Assembly (NCBI GenBank): GCA_963819115.1
Contig: CAWFUR010000010.1
Location: 1 to 64,000, forward strand
DNA length: 64,000 bases
DNA from: JACVRW01 sp963819115
GTDB taxonomy: Bacteria; Actinomycetota; Thermoleophilia; Solirubrobacterales; Thermoleophilaceae
Direction: 5' to 3'
The notes under the pieces are model-generated. The model made no database searches and had not been told where the DNA came from. It was given only the letters and a program-made list of their open reading frames with translations. The translations under genes and the position numbers were made by a program. How positions within the stretch are numbered: position 1 is the stretch's first letter; each line of letters begins with the position of its first letter. Below, in pieces: positions 1 through 7,158 of this stretch.

Positions 1-192
1 GGTGTCCTGCCCTTGGAGGTTGTGAACGCGGCTGATGGGCGGCCGGTCGTTCAGTGAGCTGTGGGGCCGTTGCCGGTTGTAGTAGCGCAGGAAGGATGGC
101 AGTGCGCGTGATCGGTGTGTTGAGGTGGGCCAGGTGTGGGGGTAGGCCCATTCGCGTTTGAGTGTTTGGAAGAAGCGTTCGATTCTCCTATG

Positions 193-1242
193 TCAAGAGG
201 GGTTCATTGCGGGGGTGTTGGTGGCCCAGTTGTGGAGGCGTCTGTAGAGGACGTTGGCGAGGTGGCGTTTGAGGGCGCGGCGTGCTTCTCGAGGGGTTTT
301 GCCTTCGGCGAGTTTGCGGGCTAGGAACGCTTTGGCGGCGGGGTGGTGTCGTTGTTGGACGATGGCGATGCGGTAGAGCGCGGCGTTGAGTTGTCGGTTG
401 CCGCCACGGTGTAGGCGGTGGCGGCCTGCGGTTTGGCCTGATCCGCAGGGGATCGGCGCGGCGCCGCAGTAGCGCGCGAAGGCGGCGGTGTCGCGGAAGC
501 GGCGAACGTCGCCGGCTTGGGCGATCACGGTGGCGGCGAGGTTGGTGCCGGCGCCTTGGAGGTCAGCGAGTGGGTTGTCGTGTTGGTTGAGCAGCTCGGC
601 GATCTCTTTGTCGAGCGCGGCGATGCGTTGGTTGAGGTCCTCGACGTCGCGAGCCAGCTCGCGGATGCAGCGCGCGGCGACTTGTTCGCGGAGGCTGGTG
701 CCGAAGCGGATCCGCTTGAGCCGACGCAGTTCGCGCTGGCTGTTGCAGCGCAGGGCGCCGGCCTCGCTGACGGGGTCTTGTTGGGTCCAGTCGGAACGCA
801 GCCGCTGGATCGCCTGGGTGCGATCGCGGACGAAGCGTCGGCGTTGCAGCTCGAGCATGGATAGGGCCCGGACGAGTTCGGGCTCCATGGCTGGGCTGAG
901 CTCGCCGCGCTTGCGGCGAACGACGTCGGCGATCGCCAGCGCGTCGCCGGGGTCGGTCTTGCCCGGTCCTTGGCGGTGGCGCTCACGGTGGGTGCGCCAG
1001 GCGGGCACGTGCAGCACCTCCAGCCCGGCCGCCGCGAGCGCGCCGACGAGCTGGCGGCCATAGCTGCCCGGCGACTCGACACCGACGACGGCCTGCTCGG
1101 CGTCATGCTCGTCCAGCCAGCCCAGCAGACGGCGATAGCCCTCGGGGCTGTTGGGAATGGTCAGCGCCGCGAGCGCGCCGCCGCGCTCATCGATCAGCGC
1201 GGCCGCATGCAGGTGCTTGTGAACGTCGATCCCGACGAACAT
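193..1242 (-). CDS. IS110-family transposase (DEDD/Ser recombinase)
   Basis: Protein of 349 aa that moves the element through an RNA-guided recombinase with a RuvC-like DEDD domain and a C-terminal serine domain. Visible motifs are MFVGIDVHK (first Asp), GVESPGSYG (Glu), KTDPGDALAIADVVRR (paired Asp) and, at the C-terminus, the Transposase_20 region with GAAPIPCGSGQTAGRHR, which holds the catalytic Ser. I chose the ATG at 1242 because AGGAGG lies 9 nt upstream and the family begins M-x-x-G-I-D; an upstream ATG at 1317 would add 25 residues that do not look like the family. No frameshift or internal stop is seen, so the gene looks functional. Confidence 0.93.
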   Translation of the reverse strand: MFVGIDVHKHLHAAALIDERGGALAALTIPNSPEGYRRLLGWLDEHDAEQAVVGVESPGSYGRQLVGALAAAGLEVLHVPAWRTHRERHRQGPGKTDPGDALAIADVVRRKRGELSPAMEPELVRALSMLELQRRRFVRDRTQAIQRLRSDWTQQDPVSEAGALRCNSQRELRRLKRIRFGTSLREQVAARCIRELARDVEDLNQRIAALDKEIAELLNQHDNPLADLQGAGTNLAATVIAQAGDVRRFRDTAAFARYCGAAPIPCGSGQTAGRHRLHRGGNRQLNAALYRIAIVQQRHHPAAKAFLARKLAEGKTPREARRALKRHLANVLYRRLHNWATNTPAMNPS

Positions 1243-1523
1243 CGGATCTGGCCTCCTGGCTCGGGGGTAGAGTCGAGGCCGGGCCGGCGAGCGACGCTTC
1301 TGTGTCGATGCAGCCACATCGGCGCGAGTTCTCCTATCAAGTCAGCTTCGCCGGCCCGCCCGCAACCCGCCGGCCGACAAATCGAACGCAAGTCAAGGGC
1401 CACCGCTGGGCCGGTCCCGGCCGGGACCGGCCCAGCACCCTGACACGCCTTTTGCCTGAGTCAGACCCGCGGGCGCGAGGAGCCTCGCCGCCCAACCGGA
1501 CGGCACCCCGACGCTAAAACACA
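1243..1523 (-). ncRNA. Predicted IS110 bridge RNA region (noncoding leader)
   Basis: This 281-bp noncoding end lies upstream of the transposase. Reading the minus strand, in order: a weak left-target-like GGCAAAAGG (1456-1448); a 32-bp perfect palindrome (1405-1436), extendable by GTCAGGG/CCCTTGAC; GCGTTCGA (1389-1382), the reverse complement of core plus right target TCGAACGC; ATAGGAGAA (1337-1329), identical to the element's right end at 191-183; and ACACAGA (1305-1299), the reverse complement of core plus left end TCTGTGT (1525-1519). This is the order of target loop then donor loop known for IS621-type bridge RNAs. The exact RNA ends cannot be seen. Confidence 0.75.
1405..1436. repeat. 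32-bp perfect palindrome within the IS110 leader
   Basis: The half-sequence GCTGGGCCGGTCCCGG is followed directly by its own reverse complement. Flanking bases GTCAGGG and CCCTTGAC can extend the stem in RNA. It separates the proposed left and right target guides, where bridge RNAs carry the terminal hairpin of the target-binding loop. Confidence 0.9.
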
Positions 1524-2301
1524 GACCTTGCCGTTCCAGCGGGGTGTGTAGGGCGGGGTGAGGATCTGGCGGGCGCCGGCGTGCTCGAGCTCGGCTCGGA
1601 AGGCGTAGGAGCGATAGGGGTTGCCGTTGTCGCTCATCACCGCGTCCGGCGGCGCCAGGCCGAGTGTTCTGAAGTGCTGGATCGCTCGGCGCATGAAGCG
1701 GGCGGCGGTGTCGGCTCGCTCGTCGTTGTGCTGCTCGACGTAGGCGTAGCGAGAGTGATCGTCGACGCAGGCGTGCAGATAGAGATAGCCCAGCTCTGGC
1801 CGTCCCTTGCGGCTTTCGCTGGAGCGTCGCGAAGCGATGGCCGGGACGCTGAAAGCGAGCGAGCCTGGTCGTGTCGACGTGCAGCAGAGCTCCGGGGCGC
1901 GACCACTCGTAGCGGCGATAGCTCTCCCGCGCCGAGCGCCTGAGCCGAGACAGCCCGTGGCGGTGGAGCACCTTCCAGATCGTGGAGCGAGCGCGGCGGA
2001 CGATCCCTGCTAGCCGGCCAGGCCCCAACCCCGTCTCGCGGCGAGCGCGCAGAATCGGCTCCTCCTGGGCGGCGCTCAGGCGCCGCGGCTGGCGGCGCGG
2101 ACGCGAGGAGCGATCCCCAAGCCACGCGCCAGAGGCGACCTGCTCAGCGCTGGCCGCCTGGCGGCGATGCCACCAACGATGGGCCGTGGCCGGCGACACG
2201 TTGAGGGCGGCAGCTGCCGCCCTCAAACTCTTTCCCTCGTCAACCAGCGAGCAGAGCGCAAGCCGTCCCGCCGGTCCGAGAGCAGCGTTAGCGTGAACCT
2301 T

Positions 2302-2362
2302 CATCCGGGTCCTCCAGTGATTGGGGCGTCAGCACCCCCAACCCTCTGGGAGGACCCGGATG
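2302..2362 (-). promoter_or_regulatory. Fold-back hairpin over IS481 transposase ribosome site and start
   Basis: Plus-strand bases 2302-2315 (CATCCGGGTCCTCC) are the perfect reverse complement of 2349-2362. In a minus-strand transcript entering from outside the element, this 14-bp stem (33-nt loop) buries the GGAGG ribosome site and the ATG at 2304. Transcripts starting inside the loop would lack the 5' arm and stay translatable. This matches the known logic by which IS10 and IS50 block expression from read-through transcription; its use here is inferred. Confidence 0.7.
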
Positions 2363-2399
2363 GCCTCTCAGACGTTCACAACCTCTGTGGGCAGCTCAC

Positions 2400-3674
2400 C
2401 TAGGCCGGCACGGGCTCGGCGTCGGTCACCACCTCGACGGTGTCCGCCGGGTGGTCCTGGCGCCGGGAGAGCCACAGGCAGGGCAGTGCGAACACGCTGA
2501 AGCCCGCGCCAATCAGGTACGAGGACGCGTAGCCGTAGACGTCGGCGGCGCGACCCAGCACGGGCTGCGCCCAGACGCCCCCGGCCGAGCTCATCAGCGA
2601 ATCGAAGGAAAGGATCGTCGCCCGCTGCTTCGAGGGGATCATCCCGTTGATGTAGGTCTGCCGGATCGGCAGCGTGGCGGCGAACATGAGCCCCCACACC
2701 ACGATCCCCGCGATCGCCACCCAGAGGTTCTCGATCAGGCCCACGAGCACCAGCGCCGCGGTGCTGATGGCCGACGTGGTGAGCAGTGCAGAGGTGCGCC
2801 GCTTGAAGAGGCGCCGGATGCGCGGCGCGGCGAGGCCGCCGACGATCTGCGACCCGGCCACGATCGCGGCCACGAGTCCGGCCACCTGGTAGGCCTCCGG
2901 ATCGCCGTAGAGTTCGAGCAGGTAGGGCTGGAACGCGTAGAACGCGTAGACGCCGACGCCGCCGGTGAACAGCGACTCGACCATCAGCCACTTCACCGAC
3001 GGCACGCGCCACCCGAAGTCGATCGACGCGCCCGCGATCTTGCGCATCTCGGCCGTCGGCCGCCCGCCCCGCACGGGCTCGAAGCCCACGTCGTGCATCA
3101 TCCGGAAGGCGACCACGAACATCGCCGCCAGCACCACGCCTCGCAGCAGGAACGGCACTCCGAGGCTGGTGTGCTGAGCCACGAAGCCTCCGGTCACCGA
3201 GCCGGACAGCATGGCCGCCCCGCTGGCCACCTGCCCGCGCCCGAACACCCGCTCGATCTCGCCGCGGAAGCCGGTGGCGGCCAGGGCGTCGATCAGCCAC
3301 GCCTCCACGGCCCCGGAGAAGAAGGTGAAGCCGAAACCGAGCAGCAGCGAGACGACCGCCCACTGCCAGAACGGCGCCTCCATTTGCCACAGCAGGACGT
3401 AGAGGAGTGTCGTGGCGGTGAGCGTGACCGTGCCGAGCAGGTACGACGCCCTGCGGCCGACGGTGTCCGCCACGATTCCCGTGGGGACCTCGAAGAGCAT
3501 CATGCCTGCGGTGAAGAACGCGTTGGCGGCGAACGCCTCGAGGTTCGACAGCCCCGCGTCGAGCAGGAAGATCGTGTTGATGCCCCAGATGAACGACGCG
3601 GCCAGCGTGTTGCCGAACATCAGCAGCAGGTAGGTGCGCTGGATGCGCTCCGGGGTGGGCAGGACCTCGCTCAA
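2400..3674 (-). CDS. MFS transporter
   Basis: Protein of 424 aa with about twelve hydrophobic segments, the usual size for the major facilitator superfamily, acting in the cytoplasmic membrane. The loop 2-3 motif A is clear at residues 66-80 (GIVADTVGRRASYLL). The substrate cannot be read from sequence. The start is probably TTG at 3674, since TM1 begins near residue 15, leaving no room for the next Met at 20. The TAG stop uses base 2400, the outermost base of the IS481 repeat, so the original C-terminal tail may have been altered by the insertion. The gene is divergent from the secreted protein gene at 3869. Confidence 0.85.
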   Translation of the reverse strand: MSEVLPTPERIQRTYLLLMFGNTLAASFIWGINTIFLLDAGLSNLEAFAANAFFTAGMMLFEVPTGIVADTVGRRASYLLGTVTLTATTLLYVLLWQMEAPFWQWAVVSLLLGFGFTFFSGAVEAWLIDALAATGFRGEIERVFGRGQVASGAAMLSGSVTGGFVAQHTSLGVPFLLRGVVLAAMFVVAFRMMHDVGFEPVRGGRPTAEMRKIAGASIDFGWRVPSVKWLMVESLFTGGVGVYAFYAFQPYLLELYGDPEAYQVAGLVAAIVAGSQIVGGLAAPRIRRLFKRRTSALLTTSAISTAALVLVGLIENLWVAIAGIVVWGLMFAATLPIRQTYINGMIPSKQRATILSFDSLMSSAGGVWAQPVLGRAADVYGYASSYLIGAGFSVFALPCLWLSRRQDHPADTVEVVTDAEPVPA

Positions 3675-3868
3675 GCGGCTCCGACGGTAGTGACCCGCCG
3701 GGCGGTCGACGCGGCCTTTCTGGGCGCGCCTTCCTTGGGACGAGCGGCTTGCCGATCCTCGCCGCGGGAGGAGGGCCTACGTCGAGCCTATCCCGTAGAA
3801 AGCGTTCGGCGCTATTTCCGACTTCTTGGTTTGCCGGAGGCCGCCGGTCGCGAATAGGTTCGAGCGAT

Positions 3869-4903
3869 ATGAGCATTCGAACTTGGCTTCGCGGTCTGGG
3901 ACCGATGCTCCTTGCCGCTATCGCGCTAGCGCCGCCGGCCCAGGCCGCGTTTCCTGGCGCCAACGGGCTGATCGCGGTCAGCCGGACCTCCCCAAAGCCC
4001 GCTCAGGTCTGGTTGGTCCATCCGAGCACGGGGAGGCCTGCTCTCGTTGGGGAACCACTCGCGCAACCAGCCTGGTCGCCCGACGGCCAGAAGCTGGCCC
4101 TCACCGAGGGCTACACCGGCACCTCCATCGACATTCGCGACCTACGCGGAAACAGCTACCCGCACAGCACCTGTCAGGTCATTGGCGGGCGCACCTACGG
4201 GCACTCGTCCAGCTGGGCGCCGGATGGGCGCCGCTTCGTGTTCGCGTGCCAGAGCTCGAACGGGGCCATCCTCGTCGGAAAGCTGGGTTCCGAGAGCGGT
4301 TACGCCACACCACTGACACAGGACGGGAACAACCCGGCGTGGTCGCCCGACGGGACCACGATCGCCTTCGACCGGCCGGACGGGATCTGGCTCATGAACA
4401 ACGACGGCACACACCAGCGCCGGCTGATCGACTTGCCCGGCGTCTACGAAGAGCGGCCAGACTGGTCCCCTGACGGCGAGCAGCTCGCATTCACGGCTGA
4501 CAGCGAACCCCCTCCCGGTGGCTGTTGCGCGGCGGGCAACGTGGACGTGTACGCCATCAGCGCCGACGGCGGCCAGCTCAAACGGCTCACCTACAGCGCG
4601 GGCGCGGACTCCGGCCCCGCATTCTCTCCCGACGGCCGGCGCATCGCATTCGTCAGCCACCGACCCGGCCACGGCGAGCTCTACCTGATGAATCGAAACG
4701 GCACGCACCAGACACGCCTGACCTACAGCCCACCCCGCGTCATCACTCCGCCGCCAGAGCGTCCCACCTACGATTCCTACTTCGACCCCGATTGGCAGCC
4801 GCTGCCAAAGAAGCACCCGCGTTGTCTCGACCCGGGCGCCACGGTTCGGTTCACCAACCCGCACTGCAAGCGGACCATCCCCGGCGGGTGGCGCGTCCCA
4901 TGA
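3869..4903 (+). CDS. Secreted TolB-like PD40 beta-propeller protein
   Basis: Protein of 344 aa with a Sec signal peptide (cleavage expected after AQA near residue 26), followed by at least five PD40/WD40-like blades of the form W-S-P-D-G-x-x-I-A-F (WSPDGQKLAL, WAPDGRRFVF, WSPDGTTIAF, WSPDGEQLAF, FSPDGRRIAF). Such propellers bind proteins or sugars; no catalytic site is visible. I chose the ATG at 3869 because the signal peptide begins there; frames open further upstream add an unrelated basic stretch. The stop overlaps the start of the next gene by 4 bp (ATGA), so the two are likely one transcription unit. The specific role is unknown. Confidence 0.8.
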   Translation: MSIRTWLRGLGPMLLAAIALAPPAQAAFPGANGLIAVSRTSPKPAQVWLVHPSTGRPALVGEPLAQPAWSPDGQKLALTEGYTGTSIDIRDLRGNSYPHSTCQVIGGRTYGHSSSWAPDGRRFVFACQSSNGAILVGKLGSESGYATPLTQDGNNPAWSPDGTTIAFDRPDGIWLMNNDGTHQRRLIDLPGVYEERPDWSPDGEQLAFTADSEPPPGGCCAAGNVDVYAISADGGQLKRLTYSAGADSGPAFSPDGRRIAFVSHRPGHGELYLMNRNGTHQTRLTYSPPRVITPPPERPTYDSYFDPDWQPLPKKHPRCLDPGATVRFTNPHCKRTIPGGWRVP

Positions 4904-6048
4904 TTCGTCACGTGGCCGTCCTTGCGCTCCTAGCTGTTATCGCGGCGTGTGCGGTGAGCGCCCCGGGTGCCAGCGCCCAAACCCTCAGCTGCGGTCAGGT
5001 GATCACGAAGAGCGTCGCCCTCACAGACGATCTGGTCGATTGCCCCGGTGACGGGCTCGTGGTCGGCGCTGACGGGATCACGGTCGACTTGAACGGGCAC
5101 AGCGTCACGGGCCGGTCCGGCGGTGACTTCTGCGAGACCGACTGCCTGGGCCGCTATGGGATCGACAGTGCCGGCCACGATGGATTGACGATCGAGAACG
5201 GCACCGTCGGGTCCTTCAGATACGCCGTCTACCTGCACGACACCACCGAGAGCTCCCTGTCCGACCTATCCGTCGGCGCGGGACCCCACGCGGTGTACCG
5301 CGCGGGAATCCTCTTGTTGCGATCGCACGCCAACCGCCTGGTGCGCATCGCGGCGGCCGGTGACCCCACGATCTCGCTCGTGCGGTCGACCGGGAACACG
5401 GTCGCGGACAGCATCCTGAGAGGCGACGTGAACATGCGTCAGGGCGATGGCCTGACGCTCGCGTTCGGATCAGATCGCAACCGGGTGGTGGACACTCAGA
5501 TCGACGCACCCTGGATGGGGCTGGTGGTGTACGACTCCGCGCGCAACCGGGTGGCCCGGGTCGTGACCAGTACCTACGTGGGCAACGAGATCACGGGTGA
5601 CCACAACGTCGTCGTCGACAGCCGACTCGCCGGGGGCAAGTGGGAGGCCCTCAACGTGACGGGAGATCGCAACCGGATCGCCCGTAACGAACTCACCGGA
5701 AACTTCCCGCTGTACATCGATGGCGACCACAACGAATTCGCCCGCAACGAGGTCGGGCCAGGGCTGATCGTGCGGACGGGCAACGACAACCTCCTACGCG
5801 GCAATCAGGGGCGGCAAGTCCTGGTCGCCGCGGCCGCAGGCCACACGGCGCTGATCAACAACTCTGCCACCGGCGCCGACCAAGACGGGTTCACCATCGA
5901 GGCGGCCGGGACGCTCCTTCGACGAAATACCGCCAACAACAACGGCAACCTCGGCATCAACGCGGTCCCGGGAGTTATCGACGCCGGCGGCAACCGCGCG
6001 AGCGGCAACGGCAATCCGCTCGAATGCCTGAACGTGTTCTGCCGATAG
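4900..6048 (+). CDS. Secreted right-handed parallel beta-helix protein
   Basis: Protein of 382 aa with a signal peptide (ASA cleavage near residue 26) and a long run of about 22-residue coils in which Asn ladders recur (ANRLVRI, GNTVADS, RNRVVDT, RNRVARV, HNVVVDS, RNRIARN, HNEFARN, DNLLRGN). This is the pattern of PbH1/NosD-like and polysaccharide-lyase-like beta helices. The N-terminal mature part has paired Cys residues. I see no recognisable lyase catalytic cluster, so the activity is unknown; binding or cleaving an extracellular polysaccharide is the usual role of the fold. It is translationally coupled to the PD40 protein upstream. Confidence 0.75.
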   Translation: MIRHVAVLALLAVIAACAVSAPGASAQTLSCGQVITKSVALTDDLVDCPGDGLVVGADGITVDLNGHSVTGRSGGDFCETDCLGRYGIDSAGHDGLTIENGTVGSFRYAVYLHDTTESSLSDLSVGAGPHAVYRAGILLLRSHANRLVRIAAAGDPTISLVRSTGNTVADSILRGDVNMRQGDGLTLAFGSDRNRVVDTQIDAPWMGLVVYDSARNRVARVVTSTYVGNEITGDHNVVVDSRLAGGKWEALNVTGDRNRIARNELTGNFPLYIDGDHNEFARNEVGPGLIVRTGNDNLLRGNQGRQVLVAAAAGHTALINNSATGADQDGFTIEAAGTLLRRNTANNNGNLGINAVPGVIDAGGNRASGNGNPLECLNVFCR

Positions 6049-6158
6049 CCCTGTCGTAAGCGCGAGCAAGCCGACCACCGTCGAAAGCGGGCCCGAACTT
6101 GGGCAGTTCCAGCGCGTGCGTTGATTCGCCGCGTGGGGCCTGTTAATCCACGACGAGC

Positions 6159-7091
6159 GTGCCCAGGCGTCGACTCGCAGGGACCCGCCGCCGGCTTGCC
6201 TGGTGGCCGCTGCCGCTCCTGGTCGCGGGTGCGGTTGCCCTGGCTTCGTCCGGCTGCACGCCAACGGTCGGCAGCTGCGCGGTCTTCCCGGCGGACAACG
6301 CCTGGAACCAGGACATCTCGCGGGCCCCGGTGGACACCTCGCACGACTACATAGGCTCGCTCGGCTCGATGACGCTGTGGCCCGACTTCGGCGGGAATGG
6401 CCAGTACGGCATCCCATACGTCAGCGTCCCCTCGTCGCAGCCGCTCGTTCCGGTCTCGTTCGACGCATCGGACGAGTCGGATCCCGGTCCCTACCCGATC
6501 CCGCTGAATGCCCCGGTGGAGGGCGGCGGCGACCGGCATGTGATCGCCCTGCGGCAGGGGGACTGCAAGCTCTTCGAGCTCTACGCGGCCGAGCGCCAGG
6601 GCGCGGGATGGCATGCCTACAGCGGGGCGGTGTGGAACCTGCGCTCGAACGCGCTGCGGCCCGAGGGCTGGACCTCGGCGGACGCCGCCGGCCTGCCGAT
6701 CCTCCCCGGGCTGGCGCGCCGCGACGAGACCGACGGCGGACTCATCAGCCACGCGCTCCGGATCACCGTTCCCACCACCCAGAAGGCCTACATCCACCCG
6801 GCCACCCACTGGGCGTCGTCGAACACCGATCCCAACCAGCCCCCGATGGGCCTGCGGGTGCGCCTCAAGGCGAGCTACGACATCAGCCGCCTGCGCGGCC
6901 AGGCGCGAGTGGTGGCCCAGGCCCTGAAGACCTACGGCGCGCTGGTGGCCGACAACGCCGGCTCGTCGCGCGTCTACATCTCCGGGACCGTGGACACCGG
7001 CTGGGTCGATGACGACCTGAACGGCCTCAAGACCATCCCGGCCAGCGCTCTGGAAGCCGTGCGCACGAATCCGGTCGTGCGGGGATACTGA
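6159..7091 (+). CDS. Secreted or lipid-anchored protein of unknown function
   Basis: Protein of 310 aa starting at GTG. A basic N-terminus and a hydrophobic stretch are followed by SSGC at residues 30-33, a weak lipobox, so it may be a lipoprotein. The mature protein opens with CAVFPADNAWNQDIS, a C-x-x-F-P-x-D-N-x-W-N signature I associate with a family of exported actinobacterial proteins of unknown function. Conserved-looking His residues (GDRHVIALRQ, ISHALRI, IHPATHW) could bind metal or form an active site, but I cannot name an enzyme. Confidence 0.65.
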   Translation: MPRRRLAGTRRRLAWWPLPLLVAGAVALASSGCTPTVGSCAVFPADNAWNQDISRAPVDTSHDYIGSLGSMTLWPDFGGNGQYGIPYVSVPSSQPLVPVSFDASDESDPGPYPIPLNAPVEGGGDRHVIALRQGDCKLFELYAAERQGAGWHAYSGAVWNLRSNALRPEGWTSADAAGLPILPGLARRDETDGGLISHALRITVPTTQKAYIHPATHWASSNTDPNQPPMGLRVRLKASYDISRLRGQARVVAQALKTYGALVADNAGSSRVYISGTVDTGWVDDDLNGLKTIPASALEAVRTNPVVRGY

Positions 7092-7158
7092 GTCGATCAA
7101 AGGCGAGAAGCATGAGGCGGGCACCCTGCTGTCGGTCAACGTCGGCCTGCCGAAGGAC

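Larger units (their letters stand above)
183..1523 (-). mobile_element. IS110-family insertion sequence, 1341 bp, apparently intact
   Basis: The boundaries follow from the host gene: on the minus strand the interrupted IS481 frame reads ...AAGGTC, then the element, then TCGAACGC..., with the dinucleotide TC duplicated at 1524-1525 and 181-182. Excising 183-1523 plus one TC restores the IS481 frame. There are no terminal inverted repeats, as expected for IS110. The transposase gene ends about 10 bp from one end, and a 281-bp noncoding leader fills the other, which is the IS110-group layout (as opposed to IS1111). Confidence 0.9.
1..2304 (-). pseudogene. IS481-family transposase, frameshifted and split by IS110
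   Basis: Transposase of the DDE integrase-core type. The ATG at 2304 has a GGAGG Shine-Dalgarno. An N-terminal helix-turn-helix is followed by the first catalytic Asp (HVDTTRLARF). The frame is lost around 1815-1840 and resumes one frame over (GYLYLHACVDDHSRYAYVE), reaching the second Asp (MSDNGNPYRSY) and then TPRWNGK. There the IS110 element interrupts. The catalytic Glu (ERFFQTLKREW) and the C-terminus (FLRYYNRQRPHSSLNDRPP) follow at 180-1. Joining the two sides through the shared TC core restores N-G-K-V-E-R-F exactly, so the insertion separates the second Asp from the Glu. The gene is inactive twice over. The last residues may run off the window. Confidence 0.88.
1..2400 (-). mobile_element. 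IS481-family insertion sequence, interrupted by an IS110 element
   Basis: Imperfect terminal inverted repeats are visible at 1-28 and 2373-2400 (23 of 28 positions match after inversion, with a common core GAGGTTGTGAACG). They bound a minus-strand DDE transposase gene. Removing the inner IS110 element (183-1523) and one copy of the 2-bp core leaves about 1.06 kb, the usual size for IS481 members. The outermost bases of the left end may lie just off the window, so no target duplication can be checked. The right end touches the stop codon of the neighbouring MFS gene. Confidence 0.85.

Noticed and set aside
488..1063. Long open frames antisense to the IS110 transposase and to most real genes
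   Set aside because: At about 70 percent GC almost every real gene has open shadow frames. None of these shows a domain, ribosome site or sensible composition.
1393..2304. A continuous 303-aa reading of the IS481 region as one intact protein
   Set aside because: Only the N-terminal half is transposase; after about 1830 it is the wrong frame (Arg/Pro-rich), and the true continuation is in another frame and beyond the IS110 element.
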